From assembly GCA_963825505.1 (NCBI GenBank), contig CAWGTL010000002.1, positions 1 through 64,000 of the forward strand: a stretch of DNA of 64,000 nucleotides. Reading direction: 5' to 3'. Below are positions 35,372 through 43,719 of this stretch, one piece after another. Made by a program: the position numbers and the translations under genes. The notes under the pieces were generated by a model. It worked only from the letters and a program-made list of their open reading frames with translations. It did not search any database and had not been told where the DNA came from. This DNA comes from JBBQSN01 sp963825505 (lineage in GTDB: Bacteria > Actinomycetota > Actinomycetes > Actinomycetales > CAWJMD01). Each line of letters opens with the position of its first letter. Position 1 is the first letter of the stretch.

Positions 35372-38300
35372 CGGGTCTCCTCCCGCTCCAGCAGCGGCCA
35401 CCACAGCCGGCAGGCGAGCCGGCCGAAGTCGGTGGTCTCCTCGGTGTGCCGCGGCACGGGCTCGGGCGAGCGCCAGGCCAGCAGGTCCTCGAGCGGCCGC
35501 TTCGCGCCCCAGACGCGCACGTGGTCGCGGTCGGCGTCCTCCTTCTCGAACCCCTTCGACCAGTCGTCGTAGGACGTGACCCAGGGCTTGGTCGCCTCGA
35601 ACCGCGCGTTGCTCTCGGACCGCTTGCGGAACCGCGTCTCGGCCCACGCCGCAGCGGTCTTCAGCGGGAGGGGAAGCGGCGTGCGCAGGCCGAGGTCGCG
35701 CAGCTGCGCGAGCTCGAGCAGGTAGCGCGCGGCGTCGTCGGGCTCCGGCGCGCGCAGCCGCGACAGGCCCGAGCCGGTCTTGGAGCCGCGACCGACGACC
35801 ACCGCGGCGTCGACCGATCCCGGCCGGGTGGCCACGAGGGCGAGCAGGTCGACCCAGGCCTCCAGCCGGTGCTTGGGCGACAGGCTCGAGTACTGCAGCC
35901 GCAGCAGGGTGCGGCCCCGGAGCCCGGTGACCGAGCCGATCACGCGGCGGCCGTCGGGCAGCGCGGCGTCGACCTCGACCGCCTCCGAGGGGAGGGGACC
36001 GTCGGGACCCTGGAGCCACTCGCGCGCGCGCTCGTGCAGCTCGACCACCTTGGGCCCGACCTTGGTGAGGGTGCGGGTGGCGAGCGGGTCCGGCGGCAGC
36101 GTGCCGCGGCCCCGCTCGGCGGCCACGATGTCGGCGATGTCGCGGCCACGCTGCAACGCGTCGAGGGCGCGGGTGCCCACCCCCCACTCGCCCAGACCGT
36201 CGAGCTCGAGCGTCACGACGTCGCCGGGGATCTCGTCCTCCCAGGGGTCGGAGACCCGCAGCCGTTGCGCGAGGAGCGACTTCACCGGTGCCGTCGCGAA
36301 CGACCGCAGCTCCTGCAGGAGGACCTCGCGCTCGGGCTCGACGGCCGGCAGCATCGCGGGCGGGACGGGCAGCAGCGGCGGACGGTCGGTGCGCCGGCCC
36401 CGCGCCGCCTCGGCGCCCGCTCGTGCCGAGGCGTCGAACGACACCGGGTGCGGCGTGCCCAGCAGCCCCGGGACGAAGTTGCGCGGGTCGGTGGGCTGCA
36501 GGGGGTGCCGGACGGTGACCTGGGTCGACACCCTGCCGTCGTCCTCGCCGACGGCCACGGCGTCGAGGGCGTCGAGCAGCTCGCCCACCGGTACGGCGGG
36601 CTGCATCGGGGCGCCGGTGCGCTCGTGGTGCCCGCGGTACAGCACGACCAGCCGCTCGTCGGCCGCGGTGAGGGCGTCGAGGAAGAGCTGGCGGTCCTCG
36701 CTGCGCGGGTCGCGCTCGCCGAGGTGCGGCTCGCGCGCGAGCAGGTCGTCGCCGTCGGGTCGGCTGCGGCGCGGGAACGCCTCGTCGTCCATGCCGAGCA
36801 GGCACACCACCCGGTGCGGCACCGAGCGCATCGGCACCAGCGTGCACACCGTGAGCCCGCCGGAGCGGAAGCTGGAACGGGTGGGCCGACCGGCCAGGCG
36901 CGCATCGAGCATCGCCCGGACGTCGGCGGGCGACAGCGGCGCGACCGACGCGCTCGCCTCCGCCCGCACCTCGGCGAGCTCCTCGCGCAGCCCGACGAGC
37001 TGCCAGGCCGACGACGGGGCGACGTCGACGATCGAGAGCACCGCGGACTCGACCGCCTCGAGGAACGCCTCGACCGGCTGGTCGCGGGTCAGGGCGGTGA
37101 CGGCGCCCTCGAGCCGGTCGACCAGCTCGGCGAACCGTCCGGCCAGGTCGACCGCACCGGAGTCGATGCCGTCGAGGGGGAGCGCGCCGCCCACGGCCTC
37201 GTCGCTGCCGCCGAGGACGACGCCGGTGAGGACGCGGTCGAGCGCCGCCCGCCAGGTGCCCTCGGGGATCGCGCCCATCTTCCAGGCCGCACGGTGCTCG
37301 GTGCCGAGCCCCCAGTGCGCCCGGGACTCGACCACCCAGGTGCGCACCTGCTCCAGCGCGTCCTCGTCGAACCGGAACAGCCGGCGCACCGGCGGAGCCG
37401 CGGCCAGACCCATCACCTCGGTGGCGGTCACGCGTCCGGCGACGAGGTCGAGCAGGGTGCCGACGACGGCCAGCACGGGGTTGAGCTGCCGCGGCGACCG
37501 GTCGGCGATGCGCACCCGCAGCTCCTGCGCCGGCTCGGACCCGAACACCGCGCTGACCAGGGGGGCGAACGTCTCGACGTCCGGGCACATCACCAGCACG
37601 TCGCGCGGCTCGAGGGTGGGGTCGTCGGCGAGCAGGCCGAGCACGACGTCGCGCAGCACCTCGACCTGGCGGGTGCGGCCGTGGCAGGAGTGCACCTGCA
37701 CCGACCGGTCCGACCGCGGGACGGTCGGCCGGTCGTCGCGTGCAGGGAGCATGTCGTCGTGCAGCGAGCGCTGGAGCCGGCCGAGCAGGGTGTCGCCCGG
37801 CTCCCGCGCCGGCTCGTGGTGGACGTCGTCGTGCACGGGCACGGCGTGGGCGAGGCGCAGCTGCAGCTCCTGCACGTCGCGGCTCAGCGAGGCGAGCAGC
37901 GGCGTGCGTGCCGGGGTGGGGAGGGCGCGGCGGCGCAGGTCGGGCGGGGCGCCGCGGGCGGCCAGGGTCTGCCAGAGCGCGGGGCTGGCGTGGTTGAGCC
38001 ACAGGTGCACCTCGCGCTCCTGCGCGAGCGCGGCGAGGACCGCCAGGCGCGAGGTGTCGAGCCGGCTGGCGCCGTAGACGCTCACCCGTGCGGGCAGCCG
38101 CACCTTCCCCGGCGACGCCGCGAGCCCGGCGAGGGCGTCGGGCAGCAGCTCGGCCGGGCCGGGGCCGAGTGCCTCGCGCAGCCGGCGCCACAGCAGCGGC
38201 TGCCAGCGCAGGTCGGCGGGGACGTCGACCTCGGCGCGGGCCCAGGCCTGCAGCACCTCGGGCCGCGACACCTCGTACCGGTGCAGGAGGCCGGCCACCC

Positions 38301-38730
38301 GGCGGGCGAGCGCGTACCGGCGGCCGGTCGGGACGTCGGCGCCGAGGTGCAGGTGCCGGTGCACCGGCTCGAAGCCCTCCAGCGGGACGAGCGCGGTGGC
38401 CACCTCCTCCAGCAGGTCGACCAGCACCCAGGTGGTGCGCTCAGGTGCCCAGACCTCGACCGCCCGCGCGTGCTCGGCGCTCACCGACGACACCGCGGCG
38501 TCGAGCACCTCGGCCGGACGCGGGAACAGGACGTTGGCGCAGACGCCGTCGTCACCGCCCGGGCCGGCGCCGAGGTGGTGCGACAGCCGCTGCCCGAGCC
38601 AGCGCTCGATGCCCTGGGCGGGCACGGCGACGACGTCCGGGGTGAAGGGGTCGTCGAGCGGCCGGCTGATCACCTCCGCCAGCGCGGAGACGAGCGCGAG
38701 CCCGGACTCCGAGCGGTGGACCGTGAGCAC
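35368..38730 (-). CDS. recC: Exodeoxyribonuclease V gamma subunit RecC
   Basis: A 1120-residue RecC, the Chi-recognising subunit with inactive helicase-like domains. The N-terminus LTVHRSESGLALVSALAEVI and the segment VVAVPAQGIERWLGQRLS are typical; further conserved blocks include VHSCHGRTRQVEVLRDVVL, DVLVMCPDVETFAPL and LLGMDDEAFPR. Starts with GTG 38730. First gene of the recCBD operon; the 106 bases upstream hold GC-rich inverted repeats but no clear promoter hexamers. Confidence 0.95.
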   Translation of the reverse strand: MLTVHRSESGLALVSALAEVISRPLDDPFTPDVVAVPAQGIERWLGQRLSHHLGAGPGGDDGVCANVLFPRPAEVLDAAVSSVSAEHARAVEVWAPERTTWVLVDLLEEVATALVPLEGFEPVHRHLHLGADVPTGRRYALARRVAGLLHRYEVSRPEVLQAWARAEVDVPADLRWQPLLWRRLREALGPGPAELLPDALAGLAASPGKVRLPARVSVYGASRLDTSRLAVLAALAQEREVHLWLNHASPALWQTLAARGAPPDLRRRALPTPARTPLLASLSRDVQELQLRLAHAVPVHDDVHHEPAREPGDTLLGRLQRSLHDDMLPARDDRPTVPRSDRSVQVHSCHGRTRQVEVLRDVVLGLLADDPTLEPRDVLVMCPDVETFAPLVSAVFGSEPAQELRVRIADRSPRQLNPVLAVVGTLLDLVAGRVTATEVMGLAAAPPVRRLFRFDEDALEQVRTWVVESRAHWGLGTEHRAAWKMGAIPEGTWRAALDRVLTGVVLGGSDEAVGGALPLDGIDSGAVDLAGRFAELVDRLEGAVTALTRDQPVEAFLEAVESAVLSIVDVAPSSAWQLVGLREELAEVRAEASASVAPLSPADVRAMLDARLAGRPTRSSFRSGGLTVCTLVPMRSVPHRVVCLLGMDDEAFPRRSRPDGDDLLAREPHLGERDPRSEDRQLFLDALTAADERLVVLYRGHHERTGAPMQPAVPVGELLDALDAVAVGEDDGRVSTQVTVRHPLQPTDPRNFVPGLLGTPHPVSFDASARAGAEAARGRRTDRPPLLPVPPAMLPAVEPEREVLLQELRSFATAPVKSLLAQRLRVSDPWEDEIPGDVVTLELDGLGEWGVGTRALDALQRGRDIADIVAAERGRGTLPPDPLATRTLTKVGPKVVELHERAREWLQGPDGPLPSEAVEVDAALPDGRRVIGSVTGLRGRTLLRLQYSSLSPKHRLEAWVDLLALVATRPGSVDAAVVVGRGSKTGSGLSRLRAPEPDDAARYLLELAQLRDLGLRTPLPLPLKTAAAWAETRFRKRSESNARFEATKPWVTSYDDWSKGFEKEDADRDHVRVWGAKRPLEDLLAWRSPEPVPRHTEETTDFGRLACRLWWPLLEREETR

Positions 38731-38836
38731 CCGGCGAGTGTGTCAGCGGCCGCCGACACCGGTCCACGCGCACCCGCCCCTGTGGACGCAGCGGCGCCCC
38801 CGCCCCGGTCTGTGGACGGGGACGCCGCGGCGCTGC

Positions 38837-39313
38837 TCAGGTGCCGGCGGTCACCTGGCCGCTCACCTGCTCGGTGCGCGCTCCCCCGATCTCCTCGCGG
38901 GAACCACCGTGCGCCACCTCGATCTTGCGCGGGCGGGCCTTCTCGGCCACCGGGATCGTCAGCGTGAGCACGCCGTTCTCGTAGGACGCGTGGATCTTCT
39001 CCACGTCGAGGCCCTCGCCCAGGTTGAGCTGGCGGACGAACCGGCCGGCCGGACGCTCCTGGGCGATCCAGCGCGTGCCCTCCTCCGACGGCAGCGTGCG
39101 CTCCGCCTGGACGGTGAGGGTGTTGGCGTCCACGTCGAGGTCGATCGAGCCCGGGTCGACGCCCGGCAGGTCGACGTTGACCACGTAGTGGTCGCCGGAC
39201 CGGTAGAGGTCCATCGGCATCCACCGTGACGGACGGCCCTGCCCGCTCGTGGGCGTGAGCAGCTGCGCTGCGAGCCGGTCCATCTCACGGAAGGGGTCGA
39301 AGGTCAGAGCCAC
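38837..39313 (-). CDS. Hsp20/alpha-crystallin small heat shock protein
   Basis: A 158-residue small heat shock protein. N-terminus ALTFDPFREMDRLAAQLL; the alpha-crystallin domain runs from about residue 40 (MDLYRSGDHYVVNVDLPG) to about 130, containing the GVLTLTIPVAEK strand pair. The GTG at 39313 is chosen among four close GTG/GTT codons because AGGAGG (39322-39327) lies 8 bases before it. A CIRCE-like inverted repeat is 95-120 bases upstream, suggesting HrcA control. It prevents aggregation of unfolded proteins. Confidence 0.93.
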   Translation of the reverse strand: MALTFDPFREMDRLAAQLLTPTSGQGRPSRWMPMDLYRSGDHYVVNVDLPGVDPGSIDLDVDANTLTVQAERTLPSEEGTRWIAQERPAGRFVRQLNLGEGLDVEKIHASYENGVLTLTIPVAEKARPRKIEVAHGGSREEIGGARTEQVSGQVTAGT

Positions 39314-39407
39314 AACCACCACCTCCTCGCGTCACCGGTCGCCACCCTGGCGACCTGGGTGTCGTGGCATCGCTCCGGGGGGACGAGCCCCCGGGGATGG
39401 CGGGATG

Positions 39408-39433
39408 TTAGCACTCTCCTCGGAGAGTGCCAA
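39408..39433. promoter_or_regulatory. CIRCE-like heat-shock operator
   Basis: TTAGCACTC (39408-39416) and GAGTGCCAA (39425-39433) match the CIRCE element TTAGCACTC-N9-GAGTGCTAA except for one base and a spacer of 8. Around it the pairing extends to TTAGCACTCTCC-TC-GGAGAGTGCCAA with one mismatch. It lies upstream of the hsp20 gene. Confidence 0.7.
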
Positions 39434-39509
39434 CACCCTCGTCAACGGGTCTCGGCCCGGAAACCCCTCAGCCGCAGGCTGTTCGTCACCGGTCGGCCAG
39501 CAGCGCGTC

Positions 39510-39719
39510 TCAGGCGCTGGCCACCTGGTACCCGGCTTCCTCGACGGCGGCGCGGACGGCCGCGTCGTCGACGGGGGCGTCACTGGTGACGGTGACGGCG
39601 CCGGACGCGAGGTCGACCTGGACGTCGGTGACGCCGGCGACCTCGGAGACCTCCTCGGTGACGGACGCGACGCAGTGGCCGCAGGTCATGCCGGTGACGG
39701 TGTAGGTGGCGGTGCTCAT
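39510..39719 (-). CDS. CopZ-like heavy-metal chaperone (HMA domain)
   Basis: A 69-residue ferredoxin-fold heavy-metal-associated domain with the metal-binding motif GMTCGHC at residues 10-16 and the expected beta-alpha-beta order. It most likely carries Cu(I). It is 52 bases downstream of csoR on the same strand and so probably copper-induced with it. No copper-exporting ATPase gene lies in the window, which is the usual third partner. Confidence 0.9.
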   Translation of the reverse strand: MSTATYTVTGMTCGHCVASVTEEVSEVAGVTDVQVDLASGAVTVTSDAPVDDAAVRAAVEEAGYQVASA

Positions 39720-39771
39720 GGGTGTCCTCCGGTGGGTCCTGGTTCGGATCGGTGTGTGCTGGTGGGTGCGC

Positions 39772-40089
39772 TCAGGAGCGGACGAGGCGGGCGATGGCGT
39801 CGGACGCCTCGCGCACCTTGAGATCGGCCTCCGGGCCCCCGGTGCGGGCCGCCTCGACCACGCAGTGGGCGAGGTGCTCGTCGAGCAGCCCGAGGGCGAC
39901 CGACTGCAGCGCCTTGGTCATCGCGGAGACCTGGGTGAGGATGTCGATGCAGTACTTCTCCTCCTCGACCATCCGCTGCAGACCTCGGGCCTGCCCCTCG
40001 ATCCGGCGCAGCCGCTTGAGGTAGTCGTCCTTGTGCCCGAGGTAGCCGTGGCCTGCGTGGTCGGTGGTGGCCGTCGCGTCCGTGCTCAT
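39772..40089 (-). CDS. csoR: CsoR copper-sensing repressor
   Basis: A 105-residue CsoR/RcnR family repressor. The copper triad fits CsoR: Cys47 (KYCIDIL), His72 and Cys76 (DEHLAHCV), spacing 25 and 4 as in Mycobacterium CsoR, so copper rather than nickel or formaldehyde is the likely signal. The N-terminal half holds the DNA-binding helices with LKRLRRIEGQARGLQRM. The ATG at 40089 is placed 6 bases after the -10 hexamer TATGGT, implying a leaderless transcript. A CsoR-type inverted repeat overlaps its promoter, so it represses itself and the CopZ-like gene. Confidence 0.92.
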   Translation of the reverse strand: MSTDATATTDHAGHGYLGHKDDYLKRLRRIEGQARGLQRMVEEEKYCIDILTQVSAMTKALQSVALGLLDEHLAHCVVEAARTGGPEADLKVREASDAIARLVRS

Positions 40090-40095
40090 GCGGAC

Positions 40096-40125
40096 ACCAT
40101 ACCCCCGCAGGGTATCGGATCGCAA
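40096..40125 (-). promoter_or_regulatory. csoR promoter with CsoR operator
   Basis: On the minus strand, -35 TTGCGA (40125-40120) and -10 TATGGT (40101-40096) are 18 bases apart. The spacer and -10 contain the perfect inverted repeat ATACCC-CCGCA-GGGTAT (40099-40115), which is of the CsoR box type. Transcription should begin at or next to the csoR ATG. Confidence 0.65.
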
Positions 40126-40228
40126 TCGGGGTTGACGCCCCACCCCGAGGGGCGGATGCTCGCACCGACGAGGAGACGGCGCTCCGGTCCGGCACGGACG
40201 TGGACGCCGGTCCCGGAACGGGGTCACG

Positions 40229-41077
40229 ATGCGCGTCCGTCCTCACCGCCTCGCGGGGCGCTACCTCCCGGCGATGACGGCGTCGCTGCTGACGGCGGTC
40301 CTCCTGGTGACGCAGGGGACGGCGGCCTCCGGCGCACCGTCGGACGACACCCGGCTGACCGGGCTGGCGTTCTCGACGAGCGCCGTGCCCGTCAGCGGGA
40401 TGCAGGTCCGGTACCTGACCGTCCGCCTGGTGCTGTCGGACCCCGACGGCGTCCCCGTCGAGGAGAGCGTCGTGGGAGACGCGCCGATCCGGTGCCCCTG
40501 CGTCGTCGTCACCAACACCAGCTTCGGCAGTCGTGACCTGCCCGCCAGACGCACGTTGCGGTTGCTGCAGCTGCGCCTGGTGCAGGGCACTCCCGAGGAC
40601 GGGGTCTGGGAGGGCCGGTTCGCGGTGAGCGCGGCCGACGCCGGGATCTGGCGTGCCACGTCCCTGGTCGCCGGCGACCTGCACGACGAGGACCTCTGGG
40701 GTCGCGACGTCCCCGTGCCTGCTCCGTTCGGCGAGAGGGCCGTCAACGTGCGTGGGTACGACCGTCCGCTCATCTGGCTCGGTACCAGGGTGCGGGTCGG
40801 TCCGGGCGTCGACCTGGTGCGCGGCGGGATGAACCTGGCCTCCGGGCGACCGGTCGCCGGAGCGCGGCTGGAGATCCGGGACCAGTGCGGGCTCACCAAC
40901 CACCCGACCCCGTTCGCCGTCACCCGCACGGACGCTGCGGGCAGGTACGCGTTCACCGTGAGGGCGGACGCCGCGCCGGCGATGGGGGTCTGCGCGGCCC
41001 TCGCGGTGTACCCCACCGACGCCCTGGACAACCTGGTGGTCCAGAGCAACATCCGCAGCCTCGCCCCCGTCCGCTGA
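40229..41077 (+). CDS. Secreted protein of unknown function
   Basis: A 282-residue protein with a signal peptide (YLPAMTASLLTAVLLVTQG, cleavage after about residue 36, GTAASGA). The mature part is beta-rich with two segments: residues 40-180, a jelly-roll-like region with a CPC motif, and residues 190-282, which resembles a carboxypeptidase regulatory-like or Ig-like fold (NLASGRPVAGARLEIRD, then AAGRYAFTVRAD). No enzyme residues are recognised; a cell-surface or secreted binding role is possible. Divergent from csoR across 139 bases. Confidence 0.7.
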   Translation: MRVRPHRLAGRYLPAMTASLLTAVLLVTQGTAASGAPSDDTRLTGLAFSTSAVPVSGMQVRYLTVRLVLSDPDGVPVEESVVGDAPIRCPCVVVTNTSFGSRDLPARRTLRLLQLRLVQGTPEDGVWEGRFAVSAADAGIWRATSLVAGDLHDEDLWGRDVPVPAPFGERAVNVRGYDRPLIWLGTRVRVGPGVDLVRGGMNLASGRPVAGARLEIRDQCGLTNHPTPFAVTRTDAAGRYAFTVRADAAPAMGVCAALAVYPTDALDNLVVQSNIRSLAPVR

Positions 41078-41107
41078 CCGGCTGTCGGACGCCGCTAGCG
41101 TCGGGGC

Positions 41108-41518
41108 ATGAGCGCGAGGTGGCAGGAGCAGTCGGCGGTCGACCTGATGCTGGACGACCTGCGGACCTGGGCGGTGGTCGGCCTCTCCGGCAACCCGACG
41201 AGGACGGCGTACCGGATCGCGCACCTGCTGCAGCAGCGCGGCAAGACGATCGTGCCGATCCACCCGTCCGCGCCCGTGGTGCTCGGGGAGCAGGGCTACG
41301 CGACGCTCGCCGACGTGCCGTTCCCCGTCGACGTCGTGGACGTGTTCCGGCGCAGCGAGTCGGCCGGCGAGTTCGCCGACCAGGCCGTGGAGATCGGCGC
41401 CAAGGGGATCTGGTTCCAGCTCGGCGTGATCGACGAGCAGGCGTTCGAGCGGGCCACCGCCGCGGGCGTGCCGATGGTGATGGACACCTGCCCCGCGATC
41501 GAGTGGGGACGCCGATAG
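41108..41518 (+). CDS. CoA-binding domain protein (YccU-like)
   Basis: A 136-residue Rossmann-fold CoA-binding protein of the succinyl-CoA-synthetase N-domain type. The dinucleotide-like loop is VVGLSGNPTRTAYR near residue 24-37; VVDVFRRSESAGEFADQAVEIGAKGIWFQLGV matches the second half of the family (shown here by its VFRRSE and IWFQLGV anchors). ATG 41108 lies 6 bases after TAGCGT. Function of stand-alone members is unknown. Confidence 0.85.
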   Translation: MSARWQEQSAVDLMLDDLRTWAVVGLSGNPTRTAYRIAHLLQQRGKTIVPIHPSAPVVLGEQGYATLADVPFPVDVVDVFRRSESAGEFADQAVEIGAKGIWFQLGVIDEQAFERATAAGVPMVMDTCPAIEWGRR

Positions 41519-41534
41519 CCGCTGCGGCCGGCAG

Positions 41535-42728
41535 TCAGCCCCGGGCGGGGACCACCCGGCCGCGGCACTCGCCGAAGCCGATCCGGCTGCCACCGCGGCC
41601 GGGCGCCGACCCGGTGATGACGACCTCGTCGCCGTCCTCGAGGAACGTGCGCTCCTCGCCGCCCACGGACACCGGCTCGGTCCCGCCCCAGGTGAGCTCG
41701 ATGAACGCTCCGCGGGTCTCCTTGGCGGCGCCCGACACCGTGCCGGACGCGAACAGGTCGCCGGTGCGCGCCGAGGCGCCGTTCACCGTCATGTGGGCGA
41801 GCATCTGCGCGGGCGACCAGTACATCTCGCGGTACGGCGGCCGCGAGACGACCTCGCCGTTCCACGCCACCTCCAGCTCCACGTCGAGCCCCCACGGGTC
41901 GTCGAGCGCCAGGTAGGGCAGCGGCGGCGGGTCCTGCCTCGGGGTGACGACCTTGGCGTCCTGCAGCGCCAGCAGCGGAACGACCCACGCCGACACGGTG
42001 GAGGCGAACGACTTGCCCAGGTGCGGGCCGAGCGGGACGTACTCCCAGGCCTGGATGTCGCGGGCCGACCAGTCGTTGAACAGCACGGCGCCGAAGATGT
42101 GCTCCTCGGCGTCCTCGACCGAGATCGGCTCTCCCAGAGCGCTTCCGGCGCCGACGACGAAGGCGAGCTCGGCCTCGATGTCGAGCCGCGCCGACGGCCC
42201 GAAGACCGGCACCGGATCGGTGGGACCCTTGCGCTGCCCGCACGGCCGCACGACGTCGGTGCCCGACACCACGACCGTCCCGGCCCGGCCGTGGTACCCG
42301 ACCGGCAGGTGCTTCCAGTTGGGCATCAACGGGTCCGGGCTGTCCGGACGGAACAGCCGGCCGAGGTTCGAGGCGTGGTGCTCGGACGCGTAGAAGTCGA
42401 CGTAGTCGGCCACCTCGAACGGCATCAGCATCGACACGTCGTCGACCGCGTGCACCGCCTCGGCGGGCACGTCGTCACGCAGAGCGGCCCCGATCGCCGC
42501 GCGCACCTGGACCCAGCGCGCGTGCCCCTGCGCCATGAACGTGTTGAGGGACGGCGCCGCGAACACCTCGTCGTCGAGCAGCACGGCCAGGTCGACGACG
42601 ACGTCGCCCAGCCGGGTCGCGCACCGCGGCTCGGCGTCACCGGCGCGGTACACGCCGTACGGCAGGTTGTTCGGGCCGAACGGCGACCCCTCGGCGAGGT
42701 CGAGCCGGATGGTTCCTGCCGTCGTCAT
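41535..42728 (-). CDS. fahA: Fumarylacetoacetase
   Basis: A 397-residue fumarylacetoacetate hydrolase, the last step of tyrosine/homogentisate breakdown (fumarylacetoacetate to fumarate and acetoacetate). N-terminal SH3-like domain, then the hydrolase domain with VGYHGRAG, FNDWSARDIQAWEYVPLGP, and MYWSPAQMLAHMTVNG followed by GDLFASGTVSG; the metal site acids are in DIEAELAFVVG. ATG 42728 follows GGAGGA by 7 bases. The other pathway genes (homogentisate dioxygenase, HPPD) are not in the window, so the pathway is either split or elsewhere. Confidence 0.93.
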   Translation of the reverse strand: MTTAGTIRLDLAEGSPFGPNNLPYGVYRAGDAEPRCATRLGDVVVDLAVLLDDEVFAAPSLNTFMAQGHARWVQVRAAIGAALRDDVPAEAVHAVDDVSMLMPFEVADYVDFYASEHHASNLGRLFRPDSPDPLMPNWKHLPVGYHGRAGTVVVSGTDVVRPCGQRKGPTDPVPVFGPSARLDIEAELAFVVGAGSALGEPISVEDAEEHIFGAVLFNDWSARDIQAWEYVPLGPHLGKSFASTVSAWVVPLLALQDAKVVTPRQDPPPLPYLALDDPWGLDVELEVAWNGEVVSRPPYREMYWSPAQMLAHMTVNGASARTGDLFASGTVSGAAKETRGAFIELTWGGTEPVSVGGEERTFLEDGDEVVITGSAPGRGGSRIGFGECRGRVVPARG

Positions 42729-42778
42729 CGAGCGGTCCTCCAGGTGTCACGGGCACGCGCCGGGAGCATGATGACCCT

Positions 42779-43129
42779 ATGGCTACCTACGCCGTGAACG
42801 ACGCCGGGGTCGCGAAGGCGCGCGCCCTCATCGACGCCCGCCAGTACGTCCTCGACTCGGACTGGGGCGACGTCCAGCCGGCGGCCGAGGCGCAGAACGC
42901 CTTCTTGGAGAAGAACGGCTGGGAGGCCTACGCCTCCTGGCACCTCGGCCTCACCGAGGGCCCGGGGGACGAGACCAAGGCGAGGTACGCCTTCGTGTTC
43001 GGTGACTTCCGGCGCGTGCACCGCACCGGCCTGATCGCCTGCGTCTACCGGGCCTCGGAGTGGCGGCACAAGGAGGTCGAGCTCGCCGCGCACGACCTCC
43101 TGCAGCACCTCGACGCCGTGAGCGGCTGA
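42779..43129 (+). CDS. Conserved hypothetical protein
   Basis: A 116-residue soluble protein: VNDAGVAKARALIDARQYVLDS at the start, then AQNAFLEKNGWEAYASWHLG and KARYAFVFGDFRRVHRTGLI. The pattern recurs in actinobacteria as an uncharacterised protein (recalled). No catalytic motif is obvious. ATG 42779 is 6 bases after CATGAT in the leaderless arrangement. Divergent from fahA. Confidence 0.7.
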   Translation: MATYAVNDAGVAKARALIDARQYVLDSDWGDVQPAAEAQNAFLEKNGWEAYASWHLGLTEGPGDETKARYAFVFGDFRRVHRTGLIACVYRASEWRHKEVELAAHDLLQHLDAVSG

Positions 43130-43193
43130 GCCGCTGCCGGGCGGCCCGAGGCCCCCGGGATGGAACCGGCGGGGCCGTGGCGTTGGACCGGTC

Positions 43194-43715
43194 ATGAGCG
43201 ATCACATCCTGCAGACCGAGCGGCTGGCGCTGAGGCCGTGGCACCCCGACGACGCCGGGCAGGCGATGACGGTGTTCGGCGCCACGCAGGTCTCGCGCTG
43301 GCTGGTCCCGGCGCTGGAGCGGGTGGAGGACGAGCCGACGATGCGGACGCTGCTGGAGCGGTGGGCCGCCGAGCCCGACGACCCGCCCACGCGGCGCTGG
43401 GCCGTGACCCGCGAGGGCCGTGTCGTCGGCGGCGTGGCCGTGCGCCGGCTGCCGCCGGACGAGGACGACCTCGAGATCGCCTGGCAGCTCGCCCCGGACG
43501 AGTGGGGGCAGGGGTACGCGGTGGAGGCGGCCCGGGCCGCGCTCGGCTGGGCGTTCGACCAGGCCGCTCACGAGGTGTTCGCGGTGATGCGCCCCGGCAA
43601 CGAGAAGTCGTCGGCGCTGGCGCAGCGGCTCGGCATGGTCTGGGTCGGTGAGACCGACAAGTACTACGGCCTGCACCTGCAGGTGTACCGGCTGCGACCC
43701 TCGGACCTGACCTGA
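43194..43715 (+). CDS. GNAT family N-acetyltransferase
   Basis: A 173-residue GNAT acetyltransferase of the RimJ/RimL type. N-terminal TERLALRPWHPDDAGQAM is typical; the acetyl-CoA-binding motif A is LAPDEWGQGYAVEAARAAL, followed by VMRPGNEKSSALAQRLGM. Substrate, an amine on a protein or small molecule, is unknown. Convergent with modC with 4 bases between. Confidence 0.87.
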   Translation: MSDHILQTERLALRPWHPDDAGQAMTVFGATQVSRWLVPALERVEDEPTMRTLLERWAAEPDDPPTRRWAVTREGRVVGGVAVRRLPPDEDDLEIAWQLAPDEWGQGYAVEAARAALGWAFDQAAHEVFAVMRPGNEKSSALAQRLGMVWVGETDKYYGLHLQVYRLRPSDLT

Positions 43716-43719
43716 GCGC

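Noticed and set aside
38731..38836. DnaA-box-like TGTGGA sequences suggesting an origin
   Set aside because: Only two weak matches, no dnaA, dnaN or AT-rich element nearby.
41535..42728. fahA as part of a complete homogentisate cluster
   Set aside because: No dioxygenase or isomerase gene lies nearby.
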